From Desulfurococcus mucosus DSM 2162 (GTDB taxonomy: Archaea; Thermoproteota; Thermoprotei_A; Sulfolobales; Desulfurococcaceae), in the NCBI RefSeq assembly GCF_000186365.1, contig NC_014961.1:868001-932000 (forward strand): DNA of 64,000 nucleotides, in the 5' to 3' direction. Positions 25,729 to 34,862 of this stretch are shown piece by piece (within the stretch, counting starts at the first letter, position 1; each line of letters starts with the position of its first letter). The notes below the pieces were generated by a model. That model ran no database searches. It was not told the DNA's origin and worked only from the letters and a program-made list of their open reading frames with translations. The position numbers and the translations under genes were made by a program.

Positions 25729-27012
25729 CTAGCCATACTCCCCGGAGCACTTCAGCCAGAACCCGAGCTCCTCCTCGAGTATTTCATCCCATTCCTTCAC
25801 ATGCAAATCGGCCTCATCCCTCCATGCCCTACCCTCGATTAGATCCATGGCATCCTGTACGAGCCCCTCTAAATCCCCTTCTGGTGCTAGCCTCACATTA
25901 TCCAGGCCCCCGAAGTATGTTTGCAAGGCTGGGATACCGTATCCTGCCACGGGAGTACCCAGCAACGTCGCCTCCAACACCGCGTATGAGTATGAATCCT
26001 CATGGCTCGGGTAAAGCATTAGCATGGCCCTTCTAACAAGCCTCAACCGCTCCTTCCTGCTAATATAGCCTGTGAATAATACCTTCTCTCGGATACCCAG
26101 CTTCTCCGCAAAGGCTAATACCCTGGCCTTGTTCTGCCGTCCAATGTATCCTGTGAACACAAGCTTCAAGTCACTGAGCTCCCTAACTAGTTTACTGAAC
26201 GCGAGTATGCCTTCAATTAAGCCCTTGCTTGGGATCGGCCTCCCTCCAAATACTACTATACCCTTCCTCTCCTTCACCGTGTCCCTTATACTCTTTATCA
26301 GGGCTTCATCCTCGGGATCCAGGGATACACCGGGATCAAGATAGCTTACGTAGCCGGCTCCGCCCATGTCCATGGGTATGGATTTGGAAACAGCCAGTAT
26401 ACATCCCTTCCTCTTCACCACCTCCTCTATGTACCTCTTGTTCTCCTTCATGCAGAGCTCTAGGGCGGTCTTGCTGAGAGAAAAGAGGGAAGGATAGAGC
26501 TCCCTGTACAAGTATTTGTAGAATAGCTTGTGGGAGTGAAGTATATGTATCCAACGCCTCCTCTCATAGAAAGGCGGTAGTTGAAGGAACACGCCTACAG
26601 GCGTACCATACATGGTTGAAAACCTCAGGGCTAAGCTTATCGCGTCAAAACCCTCATGGTAGCTGACTACTATTAGTGGCTTGAGATGCTTGTCGCTGAA
26701 GAACCTTATGCCCGTTGACACTCTATGAAGCAGTGGCGATAGGGCTGTGAGCAATAGGTATTTTCTATTCACTATTGATGGAAGATAACTGGCTGCAAGC
26801 GGGTGGACGCCGTTCCTCATAAGATTTGATACCCCTTTAACAGATGATTCGAGAGCAATCAAATCCGGGATGGAAGCCCAGGGCACTATGAAGTATGTTC
26901 TCAACCCCTTTCTCGCAAAGTATAGTAGTCCCCGCTGAGCCCTGTACGATCCCCCGCCTCCGGAGCCAAATGGATTCGCAATGAACAGTATTTCACGATC
27001 CTTCGCCGACAT
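25729..27012 (-). CDS. GT4-type glycosyltransferase
   Basis: GT-B fold transferase of glycosyltransferase group 1. N-terminal Rossmann domain begins ILFIANPFGSGGGGSYRAQRGLLYFARKGL; the C-terminal nucleotide-sugar domain contains GIVVFGGRPIPSKGLIEGILAFSKLV, KVLFTGYISRKERLRLVRRAMLMLYPSHEDSYSYAVLEATLLGTPVAGYGIPALQ, with the E-x7-E-like motif near residue 365. About 427 residues. ATG 27012 is chosen: GGAGGTG lies nine bases before it, within the end of the preceding gene. Substrates unknown; probably protein or lipid glycosylation. Confidence 0.86.
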   Translation of the reverse strand: MSAKDREILFIANPFGSGGGGSYRAQRGLLYFARKGLRTYFIVPWASIPDLIALESSVKGVSNLMRNGVHPLAASYLPSIVNRKYLLLTALSPLLHRVSTGIRFFSDKHLKPLIVVSYHEGFDAISLALRFSTMYGTPVGVFLQLPPFYERRRWIHILHSHKLFYKYLYRELYPSLFSLSKTALELCMKENKRYIEEVVKRKGCILAVSKSIPMDMGGAGYVSYLDPGVSLDPEDEALIKSIRDTVKERKGIVVFGGRPIPSKGLIEGILAFSKLVRELSDLKLVFTGYIGRQNKARVLAFAEKLGIREKVLFTGYISRKERLRLVRRAMLMLYPSHEDSYSYAVLEATLLGTPVAGYGIPALQTYFGGLDNVRLAPEGDLEGLVQDAMDLIEGRAWRDEADLHVKEWDEILEEELGFWLKCSGEYG

Positions 27013-28249
27013 ACGTGGATCCACCTCCCAGACCATGTATTTCCTTGGAGAACAATTCATCGAACACCCGGGAATCATAGCTGATGCTCCTGTGCCTTGA
27101 GAGCTCATGGTACTTTGTCCACAGGGATGAGTCGTGGAGGATTAAATATATCGACTCGGAGAGCTCCTCGATAGAGGAGTAGCCAAGCCCGTAGTAGCCG
27201 CCTCCCAGGATGTCCCTGTAGCTGCCGCTCTCCCTGTTAACGATGACTGGGGCTCCGGCAGCCATTGCCTCCACCACAGCGATCCCGAAGTGTTCCCCGA
27301 TGGCGGCGTGGACGAGGGCTTTGGATGAGCAAAGGGTCTCCGCGAGTGTTCTCCTAGGGGCGTTGAAGTATACTTCGAGCCTTACGTTATGTTTTGAAGC
27401 CAGCTTCCTCAGGTATGCTAGGTAGCCCAGGTTCCCCCTGGTTAATGCGCCGATGACCCTGACAACGGGTTTATCGTCAAGCATGCCTACCGCCTTGATA
27501 ACATCGTCGTGCCTTTTCTCGCTGCTTATCCTGCCAACCATCACTATACTGTTATCTCTCTCATTGAAGCCCTTCCTCCCGCACTCGAGGAGATCCTCTA
27601 TGTGGACAGGGGGGTACACTACCCGTGCTTTCACGCCGTAGAGCTCCCTCAGGAGATCCCTCGTGTACTCTGAGTTAACCATGACGAGGTCGGCGTGCTG
27701 GAAAGGGTTCTCCGGTAATGTTGATTCAAGTACCTTAAGGTACGTCGCCCAATACGTTCTCCAAAACATGGATGAGAAATACTTCCTAGAGTAGGATAAT
27801 GCATCACGACAGTAGAGTGAGAGAACCCTGCTCCCGGTGCGACTACAGTTACGTGTTGCAAGATAGAGGCTGTGCGGGAAGTGAATATACTTGACCAGCT
27901 TGAACCCCATTCTCTCCTTTAAACCGTCAATAACTCTTGAACCCTCGCTGTCTATGAAGACCAGGCAGGGCCTGTGAAGCCGTATCGCTTTCTCAACAGC
28001 CTTGCTGGCCAGGTGCACCTGATACAGGCCGAGTGCTTGAGGAAACCATGGCAGTAAATAGTTGAACTCCATACAACCCGTCGCTGAGACGTCGACTGGT
28101 AGGTGCCGTAGTTCCACATGGGTGAGGCCGGCGAGCACGACGCTGTAGCCCATGTTGCAGAGAACCCTAGATGCCTCTGCTTTAACTAGCTCGGCACCGC
28201 CTACGATGGTTGTAAAGGGGCCAACCACAGCTTTAACTCTCTTAGTCAC
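26993..28249 (-). CDS. GT4-type glycosyltransferase, Alg2/Alg11-like
   Basis: Similar two-domain GT4 enzyme. Motifs: VVGPFTTIVGGAELVKAEASRVLCNMGYSVVLAG (N-terminus), VNSEYTRDLLRELYGVKARVVYPPVHIEDL, SIVMVGRISSEKRHDDVIKAVGML and the C-terminal ALVHAAIGEHFGIAVVEAMAAGAPVIVNRESGSYRDIL. The EHFGIAVVEAMA form resembles Alg2/Alg11 mannosyltransferases of lipid-linked oligosaccharide synthesis. GTG 28249 with GGTGGGGG before it is the preferred start. It overlaps the next glycosyltransferase by 20 bases, so the pair is an operon. Confidence 0.85.
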   Translation of the reverse strand: MTKRVKAVVGPFTTIVGGAELVKAEASRVLCNMGYSVVLAGLTHVELRHLPVDVSATGCMEFNYLLPWFPQALGLYQVHLASKAVEKAIRLHRPCLVFIDSEGSRVIDGLKERMGFKLVKYIHFPHSLYLATRNCSRTGSRVLSLYCRDALSYSRKYFSSMFWRTYWATYLKVLESTLPENPFQHADLVMVNSEYTRDLLRELYGVKARVVYPPVHIEDLLECGRKGFNERDNSIVMVGRISSEKRHDDVIKAVGMLDDKPVVRVIGALTRGNLGYLAYLRKLASKHNVRLEVYFNAPRRTLAETLCSSKALVHAAIGEHFGIAVVEAMAAGAPVIVNRESGSYRDILGGGYYGLGYSSIEELSESIYLILHDSSLWTKYHELSRHRSISYDSRVFDELFSKEIHGLGGGSTYVGEGS

Positions 28250-28459
28250 GGTGCCCCCACCATGGGAACAAGGCTTTTTCACGCAGCCACACTGTCAACA
28301 TGTCGCAGGCCCCTCCAGCCTTAAAGCTTATTCCTCCAGAGGGCTCGCGGGCTCCCTGCTTTCAAAGGGCTGGAAGCCTGGTTTGTGAGACTACATTAGT
28401 GGATGAGGGTAATAAAAGAGGGGGAGAAAGCAAACTGGTGGTATATGGGATGCTTCATC

Positions 28460-29227
28460 CTAGCGGAGTGCATCTAGTGGAGTATAGGTTTTCGCAGGGT
28501 AGAAGGGTAGTATATGCCTAGTGGTCTTCGGCGCGTAGACCCCTCCGTTCCTCACATATCTCATCACGTCTTCTTTCGTGAGGGATTTACGTATGAAGAG
28601 GTAGTGAAGCCAGCCGGACTTAAGGTCCTCCAGTGCCTCTGAAAGCTCCCCGTAGTATACCAGTGTGAAAAGCCCCTTCATGTTGAGCTCGTTCAGTACT
28701 TGCGACACTATCTTCTGCCCTTCAACGCCTCCACTTATAGCTCTACACAGGTCTCTCCCGAGCACTATGAAGGATGACTCCTCCAATAGTTTCGCATCGA
28801 TGTCTCCGCTGGTGTCAACACTGTACCTGCACTCCGCCACCCCAAGCCCTCTCCTGGCGGCTTCCTCGAGGACCGGTTTCACATCGCCTATTATGCCAGG
28901 CAGCCAGGTCTTCAGCTTCACATCCTGACTGAAGTAGTCTATGATTATGCACGGTATCTTCCTGTAACCAAGTGCTTTAACAGCTGCCCACCTGTGGTGT
29001 CCGTCGACTATCAAGTATTTATCGGTGCCAGGTATAGGTGTCACCACTATGGGCATGTCGACCGCGTTCTCACTACGGATTTTATCCATGAGCTCCCTGA
29101 GTCTCGCATCAACAAGCTCTTCATGGTTTACCAGTTTGTCGACTTCTATTAGGACGGGCTCCACATACTTGTATGGTATACTGGTTTTAGGCAGCTTTAT
29201 TATCACCTTACCGGTGCTACTACTCAT
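28460..29227 (-). CDS. serK: free L-serine kinase, ParB/Srx-like (SerK)
   Basis: The N-terminal ParB/sulfiredoxin-like fold carries [27 protein letters not shown] (about residues 70-96). In Thermococcus SerK and the Staphylothermus homologue this DGHHRW segment phosphorylates free L-serine to O-phosphoserine. Context supports SerK over a DNA-partition ParB: the start overlaps the serA stop by four bases (ATGA) and an aminotransferase precedes. There is no helix-turn-helix. It could feed cysteine synthesis from phosphoserine or run serine breakdown. ADP or ATP dependence is not readable. Confidence 0.82.
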   Translation of the reverse strand: MSSSTGKVIIKLPKTSIPYKYVEPVLIEVDKLVNHEELVDARLRELMDKIRSENAVDMPIVVTPIPGTDKYLIVDGHHRWAAVKALGYRKIPCIIIDYFSQDVKLKTWLPGIIGDVKPVLEEAARRGLGVAECRYSVDTSGDIDAKLLEESSFIVLGRDLCRAISGGVEGQKIVSQVLNELNMKGLFTLVYYGELSEALEDLKSGWLHYLFIRKSLTKEDVMRYVRNGGVYAPKTTRHILPFYPAKTYTPLDALR

Positions 29228-30174
29228 AGGCGTGCACCATGCTTCTTAAAGTACTCCACTATTTTCTCAGCTACCTCTATCCCAGCCCGCTCCTGAGCCT
29301 CCACCGTGCTCGCACCTATATGGGGTGTTAACACAACGTTCTCCAACCCTAGTAATGGATGACCCTTTGGCAGTGGCTCCTCCTCGAACACATCTAGCCC
29401 AGCGCCCGCGATCCAACCCTCCTTGAGTGCTTTGACAAGCGCGTTTGTGTCGACTACTTGCCCCCTAGACGTGTTGATGAGTATAGCCGTCTTCTTCATG
29501 AGTCTCAGCTTCTCCTCGTTTATCAGGTGCTGTGTCTGAGGTGTTAACGGCACATGTATTGAGACTACATCGGATTCCCTTAGCAATGTGTCTAAGTCCA
29601 CGTATCTAGCCCCCACCTCTTTTTCGAGCTGCTCGTTCCTGTAGGGGTCGTAGTAAATGATGTTCATGTTGAAGCCGAACCTGCAGATCCTTGCTACGGT
29701 TGACCCTATTCTGCCAGCGCCCACTATCCCCAGGGTTTTTCCATGCAGTTCAACTCCCACGGCGTGTTTTTTAGGCCATTCACCCATCCTCATGCGCCTA
29801 TCACTGAAGGCTATCTTTCTCGCCACCGAGATCATTAGTCCGACAGCTAGCTCAGCGACACTCATAGTTGATGAAGCAGGTGCATTGATTACCTCTATCC
29901 CCCGCTCCCTAGCCGCCTCCACATCTATGTTGTCCAGTCCAACGCCAGCCCTCGCTATGATCCTGAGTGAGTCAGCCGAGTATATTACTCTCCTAGACAC
30001 CAGCGGCTTACTACGTACTATTAATGCATGGAACCCCTTTATCAGTGAAGCCAGCTCGTCCTCGCCTGGCTCCTCCCTTACAACCACCTCGAACCCGTTG
30101 GCCCTCAGTGTCTCCAGTGCTTTCTCATGTATGTGGCTTGCAACCAGCACCCTGTACCCTGTAGGAGTACTCAT
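29224..30174 (-). CDS. serA: D-3-phosphoglycerate dehydrogenase
   Basis: Oxidises 3-phosphoglycerate to phosphohydroxypyruvate. The short form without an ACT domain, 316 residues: [23 protein letters not shown], Rossmann motif [19 protein letters not shown] (about residues 143-161), the catalytic Arg/Glu region [21 protein letters not shown] and [34 protein letters not shown] (His in TPHIGAST). It is coupled to serK. A TATA-like ATATTATACA near 30192-30199 predicts a nearly leaderless message, and a 10-bp inverted repeat sits just upstream of it. Confidence 0.9.
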   Translation of the reverse strand: MSTPTGYRVLVASHIHEKALETLRANGFEVVVREEPGEDELASLIKGFHALIVRSKPLVSRRVIYSADSLRIIARAGVGLDNIDVEAARERGIEVINAPASSTMSVAELAVGLMISVARKIAFSDRRMRMGEWPKKHAVGVELHGKTLGIVGAGRIGSTVARICRFGFNMNIIYYDPYRNEQLEKEVGARYVDLDTLLRESDVVSIHVPLTPQTQHLINEEKLRLMKKTAILINTSRGQVVDTNALVKALKEGWIAGAGLDVFEEEPLPKGHPLLGLENVVLTPHIGASTVEAQERAGIEVAEKIVEYFKKHGARL

Positions 30175-30199
30175 CCCGCATGCACCTACATGTATAATA

Positions 30200-30231
30200 T
30201 TAACGGGTTGAAGAGAATAAAAACCCGTTAA
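30200..30231. promoter_or_regulatory. inverted repeat upstream of serA
   Basis: Perfect 10-bp arms TTAACGGGTT (30200-30209) and AACCCGTTAA (30222-30231) around a 12-base AT-rich loop, in the 64-base gap between the aminotransferase stop and the serA start. It directly abuts the serA TATA on its upstream side, so it may be an operator; it could also act as a hairpin ending the aminotransferase transcript. Confidence 0.5.
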
Positions 30232-30238
30232 CTCATGT

Positions 30239-31393
30239 TTATGCCGCGGGCTTGAAACCCAGTGATATCAGTACCTCCCTCAGGTTCCTGAATAACGCGT
30301 CTATGTCCTCACTAGTTATATACCCCATGTGCCCTATCCTGAAGGTTTCATCCTTTACTTTCCCATACCCCTTTGCTATCTCTATCCCCCTCTTCCTCAG
30401 CTCCTCATATATTACGGGACCCTTCACGCCGGGCGGGTTATACACGACGGTTATAGTGGGGCTGTAATAGCCTGGCTCGGCGAAGAGCTTTAACCCCAGC
30501 TCCTGGACGCCCCTCCTGATCCTCTCAGCCCTTTCAGCATACATTCCAAGCCACCTCTCTCTTCCACCCATTTTCTCAACTATCCTCAACGCCACGTTCA
30601 ACCCGGCTATCTGGGGGATCGGTGGAGTGGTAGGCGTCGACCACTGCTTTACAAGGAACTCCCTTATCTCTAGGAGGTCGAAGTACAGGCCCCTCTCAGG
30701 GATACTCTTGGCTTTCTCGAACACCTCTTCGCTCACAGCAGCCATCGCTAGGCCTGGTGGGACGCCGAAAGCCTTCTGACTGCTTGCGAAAACAATGTCT
30801 ATTCCCCAGTCATCTACCCTTATGTCGGCTGCACCCATGGCTGACACAGCGTCCACGAACAGTAGCTTACCGTGCTCCTTAACCACCTTAGCCAGCTCCC
30901 TCAACGGGTTTAAGACCCCTGTACTAGTCTCATTGTACGTTATGGTGACCGCTTCAACATCCCTGTTCTTCCTTAACGCGTCATCCAGCTCTTCTGGGAG
31001 GACTGGTTTCCCCAGTGGCTTCTCCAGTACGACCGGCACCCTCCCATTCCGTTCAACCGCCTCCCTGTACCTGTTGCCGAACTCTCCTATCACGGTTACC
31101 AGCACTTTCCCCTTCGGGGTGACAGCGTTTCTAATACTCGCCTCCATGAAGCCTGTCCCACTAGACGGTATTAGGAGTACCGTCGCCTTCCTGGCGAGAA
31201 GGAAGTCAGCAAGCCTCTTCACCGTGTCTCTATGAAGCTCCTGGTACTCCTTGCTTCTGTGACTCAACTGCTGGATCCTCATCGCCTCGAGAACCTCGGG
31301 GAAACAGGCTACGGGCCCAGCCGTGAAGAGCTTCATTGGCCTAGGCCACAGGATCTTTTCAACCTCCCTCACAGCATCCATGTAACTGCTCAA
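30239..31393 (-). CDS. class V aminotransferase, serine-glyoxylate/alanine-glyoxylate type
   Basis: PLP enzyme of the AGT/SGAT group, 384 residues. N-terminal MKLFTAGPVACFPEVLEAM and QQLSHRSKEYQELHRD, cofactor-contact VLLIPSSGTGFMEASIRN, the Asp of LLFVDAVSAMGAADI and the Schiff-base Lys in DIVFASSQKAFGVPPGLAM (about residues 196-213). With serA and serK it forms a serine-metabolism cluster, and it may interconvert phosphohydroxypyruvate or hydroxypyruvate and serine; the exact amino donor is not determined. Confidence 0.87.
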   Translation of the reverse strand: MSSYMDAVREVEKILWPRPMKLFTAGPVACFPEVLEAMRIQQLSHRSKEYQELHRDTVKRLADFLLARKATVLLIPSSGTGFMEASIRNAVTPKGKVLVTVIGEFGNRYREAVERNGRVPVVLEKPLGKPVLPEELDDALRKNRDVEAVTITYNETSTGVLNPLRELAKVVKEHGKLLFVDAVSAMGAADIRVDDWGIDIVFASSQKAFGVPPGLAMAAVSEEVFEKAKSIPERGLYFDLLEIREFLVKQWSTPTTPPIPQIAGLNVALRIVEKMGGRERWLGMYAERAERIRRGVQELGLKLFAEPGYYSPTITVVYNPPGVKGPVIYEELRKRGIEIAKGYGKVKDETFRIGHMGYITSEDIDALFRNLREVLISLGFKPAA

Positions 31394-32222
31394 GGCTCAC
31401 ACCCCTTGAAGAGTTATTGAACGCCCAGTTAAAATATCTAGCTAATGGAGGACAAGGAATCGGTCCCAGTCGCTCCACCTACATCACAACTCAGTACGTC
31501 TCTGCCCGGTCATCCCATGCCGTTTGCCCCTAGATATTCATCCTCATCTATTTATGTTCGATCGTATCTAGGGGCTTCCGCCTCGCCCACAGATCACGCG
31601 CTATCACTATGGGGTCATGGGCGGCGGTCGAGCCCAACGGCATGGGGCTCCCATCTACAGGTAACCAGCCCCGAAGGGGCTTGGAGCAGTGCTCCCATCA
31701 CCCCGTGGGGCCCGCCCCGGCTCACCCCTCACAGCCAGGGCACCCCGGCTAGACTCCACAAGCCTATCTCATTAATCATCATCCAGGGGAAACATGCAGC
31801 ACCAAGGCTTATAAACGTTTTCACCAGCCATTTAAATGGTAACAGCCCCAGATGGCTACCGCTCCTAATTACCTTTTCCATTTATTCCTGAATGCCGCTC
31901 CCACCTCTTCATGCCAGCCTCGCATTCATGTACTTCCACTAGGCCTAGGGCCCATGGATTATTACTCTATCGGTGAGGCCATGGATTGCTCCGGCTTGGA
32001 GCAATACTTCACCGCCGAGGCATACAATTCAACACCAGCACCAATAGAGAGGGTTCAAAAAGCATATTAGTGATTGTAGAAGTGGAGGCACTCTGCTACT
32101 GAGCTGAGGGAACTCTGGGACCCCTTGGATGACGCTCTCATGGTTTTAAATCGCGGTGGGCATATAGTTAGCGGTGGACTACCAGGTAGTCGCAGTGTTC
32201 ACCAGTAGTAGTCTGCACCGGG
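31394..32222 (+). pseudogene. 829-base gap with a tnpB C-terminal remnant (31500-31760)
   Basis: No intact gene. At 31535-31660 the sequence matches the relic at 18 kb (ATATTCATCCTCATC, TTTATGTT, GGGGCTTCCGCCTCGCCCACA, GAGCCCAACGG). From 31609 the + strand reads MGSWAAVEPNGMGLPSTGNQ, a tail resembling crenarchaeal TnpB. A G+C-rich stretch with repeated inverted segments continues to about 31760. A TATA-like GGCTTATAAACG lies near 31808, but from there to 32222 I see no convincing gene on either strand; that part may be older transposon sequence. Confidence 0.45.
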
Positions 32223-32615
32223 GTGATGCCTGTGGAGGTCTATGTGGAGCTACGTGGCAACCGCTGGATACGTGTCACCGGCAGGTTGAAGCAGGTGGTG
32301 GTTTCCAAAGGCAGGAAGAGCCTCAGGTATGTGCTAGTTGGAGAGAGCGTTGGGGAGTTGCCTAAGCTTGATGGCAAGTATGCTCTGAGAATCCCGGCTA
32401 GTAAGCTGAACAAGGTTATCCTAAGGCTGATTGAGGAGGGTAAGGGGTACATCATTGTCTTCGAGAAGACAGGCGTAGACGAGTATACTGCTAAGGCAGA
32501 ATCAATGGAGGCGCTTTCACTCTTGAAGAATATTGTTGAAGACGTATTCAGCAGTGGGAGGAGAACCGCGAGCTCCGAGCCTAGCCGGGAGGCTGAGGAG
32601 TCACAGTCCTCTTGA
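32223..32615 (+). CDS. hypothetical protein, 130 aa
   Basis: Unrecognised. The first 85 residues are beta-rich and basic (VEVYVELRGNRWIRVTGRLKQVVVSKGRKSLRYVLVGESVGELP), followed by a helix (ESMEALSLLKNIVEDVFSS) and a disordered Ser/Glu tail. The size and beta pattern could suit a nucleic-acid-binding or adaptor protein, but nothing decides it. GTG 32223 or ATG 32226 may start it. Its 3' end overlaps the convergent zinc-ribbon gene by 35 bases. Confidence 0.6.
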   Translation: MMPVEVYVELRGNRWIRVTGRLKQVVVSKGRKSLRYVLVGESVGELPKLDGKYALRIPASKLNKVILRLIEEGKGYIIVFEKTGVDEYTAKAESMEALSLLKNIVEDVFSSGRRTASSEPSREAEESQSS

Positions 32616-32793
32616 CGCTGAGCACTCCTTCGCCCCGCGTCACCTCGATCCTCTCGGCTTCCAGCCTGAAGCCGCATATAGGGCACCTGTAGCTGAAATA
32701 AGCCTTCACTGTGCCATCGCTGAGTTTCTCTGACTCCAGAACCAGTATCATCGTGTTACCGTCCCTGGGGCACTTTACCTCCGTGGACATCAT
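32581..32793 (-). CDS. small zinc-ribbon protein, 70 aa
   Basis: Two pairs of metal ligands: CPRDGN near residues 8-13, where one Cys is replaced by Asp (C-x2-D), and CPICGF at about 37-42. The rest is two beta strands (ILVLESEKLSDGTVKAYFSYR, RIEVTRGEGVL). It resembles single-domain rubredoxin-like or transcription-type zinc ribbons. Two adjacent ATG codons can serve as start, with GGTGA just before. Function unknown. Confidence 0.65.
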   Translation of the reverse strand: MMSTEVKCPRDGNTMILVLESEKLSDGTVKAYFSYRCPICGFRLEAERIEVTRGEGVLSVKRTVTPQPPG

Positions 32794-32873
32794 TGCTCAC
32801 CATGCATCCATGTAGATCCTTAGCGGAGCCCTATTTATACTTGCAACATTATAGTTAGCCACCGGTGCACACG

Positions 32874-33986
32874 ATGAGTACGGGAAGCAGGTTGGGGAAA
32901 CTGCTCAGCCTAATGGAGGAGAAAGGCCTCCAAGACCTGATACTAGTGTCACCCGAGAACATAGAGTACTATACTGGCGTTGAAGCAGTAGCCGATGCCG
33001 TCATGATGCTCCATGTGTCCCGGGGAGGAAGCATAAGCCTCTACGTGCCGCTTTTAGAATACTACAGGTACAGGGATTCACTGCCCGGTAGCATAGAGGT
33101 TAAGGCCGTCACTAAGACTTTGAAGCCGAGTGATGTAAAGGCCTCTGAGAAGGATTACCCAGATATAGTGAAGGAGATAGCTGGCTCAAGCAACCGGGTG
33201 GGCGTGGATAAATCGCACCCCGGCAGTCTTACAGCAGTCTTACAGAGCCTCCCCGCTGAGAGGATAGTGGATGTATCGGAGGATATATGGAGGCATAGAA
33301 TGATAAAGGATGAGGAAGAGATAGCAGCCGTGAGGAGAGCAGTCGAGATAACCATCAAGGGTATAAGAGTTGTCCAGGATAACGTGGCAGATGGGGTCAC
33401 CGAGGCTGAACTAGCCGGCGTCTTCGAGGAGAGGGTTCGCAGGGAGGGAGTCGGGAAGTATGCTTTTGAACCAATCATAGCTTTCAAACCCAATAACAGC
33501 TACCCCCACACTCTCCCAGGTCGCAGGAGGCTCGGCAAGAGGGATCTAATACTGGTTGACGTAGGTGTGAAACACGGGGGCCGGTGCAGCGACCTCACAA
33601 GGATGATCACGTGGGGGAGGCCGAGCCCCGAGGAGAGGAAGAGCTTGGAGGCCGTTGAAGAGGCGCTCTGGGAGTCAATAGACCACATATATCCAGGCGT
33701 CAAGGCCGGCGACGTGGCTGAGACAGCTGTTAAAGTGCTTGAGAAACACGGGTTACGTGAGAAATTCATACATGGGCTTGGACACGGCATAGGAGTAGTC
33801 GTCCATGAACCACCATACTTGAGGATTGGAAACTCCACCGTGATAGAGCCAGGCATGGTTTTCACTGTTGAACCCGGCGTATACTTCAACGGGGCGTATG
33901 GTGTTAGAATGGAGGAAGACGTACTGGTGACTAGGAAGGGGGCTAGAGTACTCTCAGGCCGTCTTAAGCCATTACTGGTTGCCTAG
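32874..33986 (+). CDS. pepQ: Xaa-Pro dipeptidase (prolidase)
   Basis: Metallopeptidase of the pita-bread fold (M24) that cleaves X-Pro dipeptides from imported or degraded peptides. Metal ligands: Asp in LILVDVGVKHGGRCSDLTRM (both Asp), His in FIHGLGHGIGVVVHEPP, Glu in FTVEPGVY and Glu in VRMEEDVLV; all five are present. About 370 residues, normal for archaea. ATG 32874 is favoured (GGTG six bases before, TATA CTATTTATACTTG near 32829); GTG 32865 is the alternative. The end overlaps the convergent phosphatase gene by four bases. Confidence 0.93.
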   Translation: MSTGSRLGKLLSLMEEKGLQDLILVSPENIEYYTGVEAVADAVMMLHVSRGGSISLYVPLLEYYRYRDSLPGSIEVKAVTKTLKPSDVKASEKDYPDIVKEIAGSSNRVGVDKSHPGSLTAVLQSLPAERIVDVSEDIWRHRMIKDEEEIAAVRRAVEITIKGIRVVQDNVADGVTEAELAGVFEERVRREGVGKYAFEPIIAFKPNNSYPHTLPGRRRLGKRDLILVDVGVKHGGRCSDLTRMITWGRPSPEERKSLEAVEEALWESIDHIYPGVKAGDVAETAVKVLEKHGLREKFIHGLGHGIGVVVHEPPYLRIGNSTVIEPGMVFTVEPGVYFNGAYGVRMEEDVLVTRKGARVLSGRLKPLLVA

Positions 33987-34831
33987 CCTCCACTAAACCA
34001 CCTGTTTCTCAGCTCCTCCATGAAGGCATCCCTGCTTGAACCTATGGCCAGCCTCCTGAGTATTTTCACGCCGTCGACACGTAGATTGCTCAAGGGGGGA
34101 TCCACAAGTACCCTTCCTCCTAGTCTTTCCGCAGTTGCCACAGCTAGTGCTACATCGGTGTTTCTCAAGCGCCCGGTTAACGAGATGAAGTAGTCTATTA
34201 GCCCTAGAGCAGCTAGCGTTGCCTCTAGTGCAGCCGACCCCATTACCCGCAGCTTGAAGCCACCCGTATGATTCATGAACATATCGCGGAGAATCGAAAG
34301 CTCCTCAACGCTGTCGAAGTATATTGAGGCCACCTTGAATCCCGTGTTTTTCCCGGCACGTTGCTCGAACACTCTCCCATTATACAGTACTTTACCGTTG
34401 ACGTACTCCACCTGTATATCGCTGAAGATGCTTGCAACAACGCCGTATATGGCCTCGTGAAGTAGAGGAGGCGGATCACTGGCCTTATACACTGCTATCG
34501 ATACGCTTGAGAAAGGTATTTGTGATGCGTAATTAAGGCTTCCATCCAAGGGGTCTAGCAACACTATGTACTCTGCGCGCTCCCTCAGCTTATAGACTCC
34601 TTTCTCCTCGCTTATCACCCAGGTGTTGAAGCCTGCTCTACTGAACTCTTCTACAACGTATTCCTCCGCGAGTAAATCTATGCGTCTCGTCACATCGCCT
34701 GAGACCCCTTCCCCTACAACGTTGCCGTAGTATGCGTCCCCATAGTGTTCACGTAGAAGCGTTTTTAGCCCAGCAAGAATCCTCCTGGAGGCATCCACTA
34801 TGCTGCTGTCTACATGCATCCCGAGCACCAT
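33983..34831 (-). CDS. inositol monophosphatase family phosphatase
   Basis: Mg-dependent phosphatase of the IMPase/FBPase superfamily. Metal motifs: ISEEKG (about residues 75-80), LLDPLDGSLNYASQIPF (about 92-107) and, near the C-terminus, GRLRNTDVALAVATAERLGGRV, equivalent to the W-D-x-A-A motif though the Trp is replaced (N-T-D-V-A). Archaeal members often hydrolyse both inositol phosphate and fructose-1,6-bisphosphate. An inositol-1-phosphate synthase is 5 kb away, which suits a role in inositol-lipid or di-inositol-phosphate synthesis. ATG 34819 is another possible start. Confidence 0.82.
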   Translation of the reverse strand: MVLGMHVDSSIVDASRRILAGLKTLLREHYGDAYYGNVVGEGVSGDVTRRIDLLAEEYVVEEFSRAGFNTWVISEEKGVYKLRERAEYIVLLDPLDGSLNYASQIPFSSVSIAVYKASDPPPLLHEAIYGVVASIFSDIQVEYVNGKVLYNGRVFEQRAGKNTGFKVASIYFDSVEELSILRDMFMNHTGGFKLRVMGSAALEATLAALGLIDYFISLTGRLRNTDVALAVATAERLGGRVLVDPPLSNLRVDGVKILRRLAIGSSRDAFMEELRNRWFSGG

Positions 34832-34862
34832 GACAGCGTTATTGAGAGTTAGTTTTATTTAG

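Noticed and set aside
28283-28459. Further transposon end between the glycosyltransferase and serK
   Set aside because: A segment (CTTTCAAAGGGCTGGAAGCC) faintly resembles the end hairpin, but the match is too weak to call.
28460-29227. ParB partition protein
   Set aside because: It has the ParB/Srx fold but no helix-turn-helix, and overlaps serA; a serine kinase is the better reading.
31445-31891. 148-codon + strand open frame
   Set aside because: Pro/Ser-rich, crosses the tnpB remnant in the wrong frame and has no ribosome-binding site; best explained as chance in G+C-rich relic sequence.
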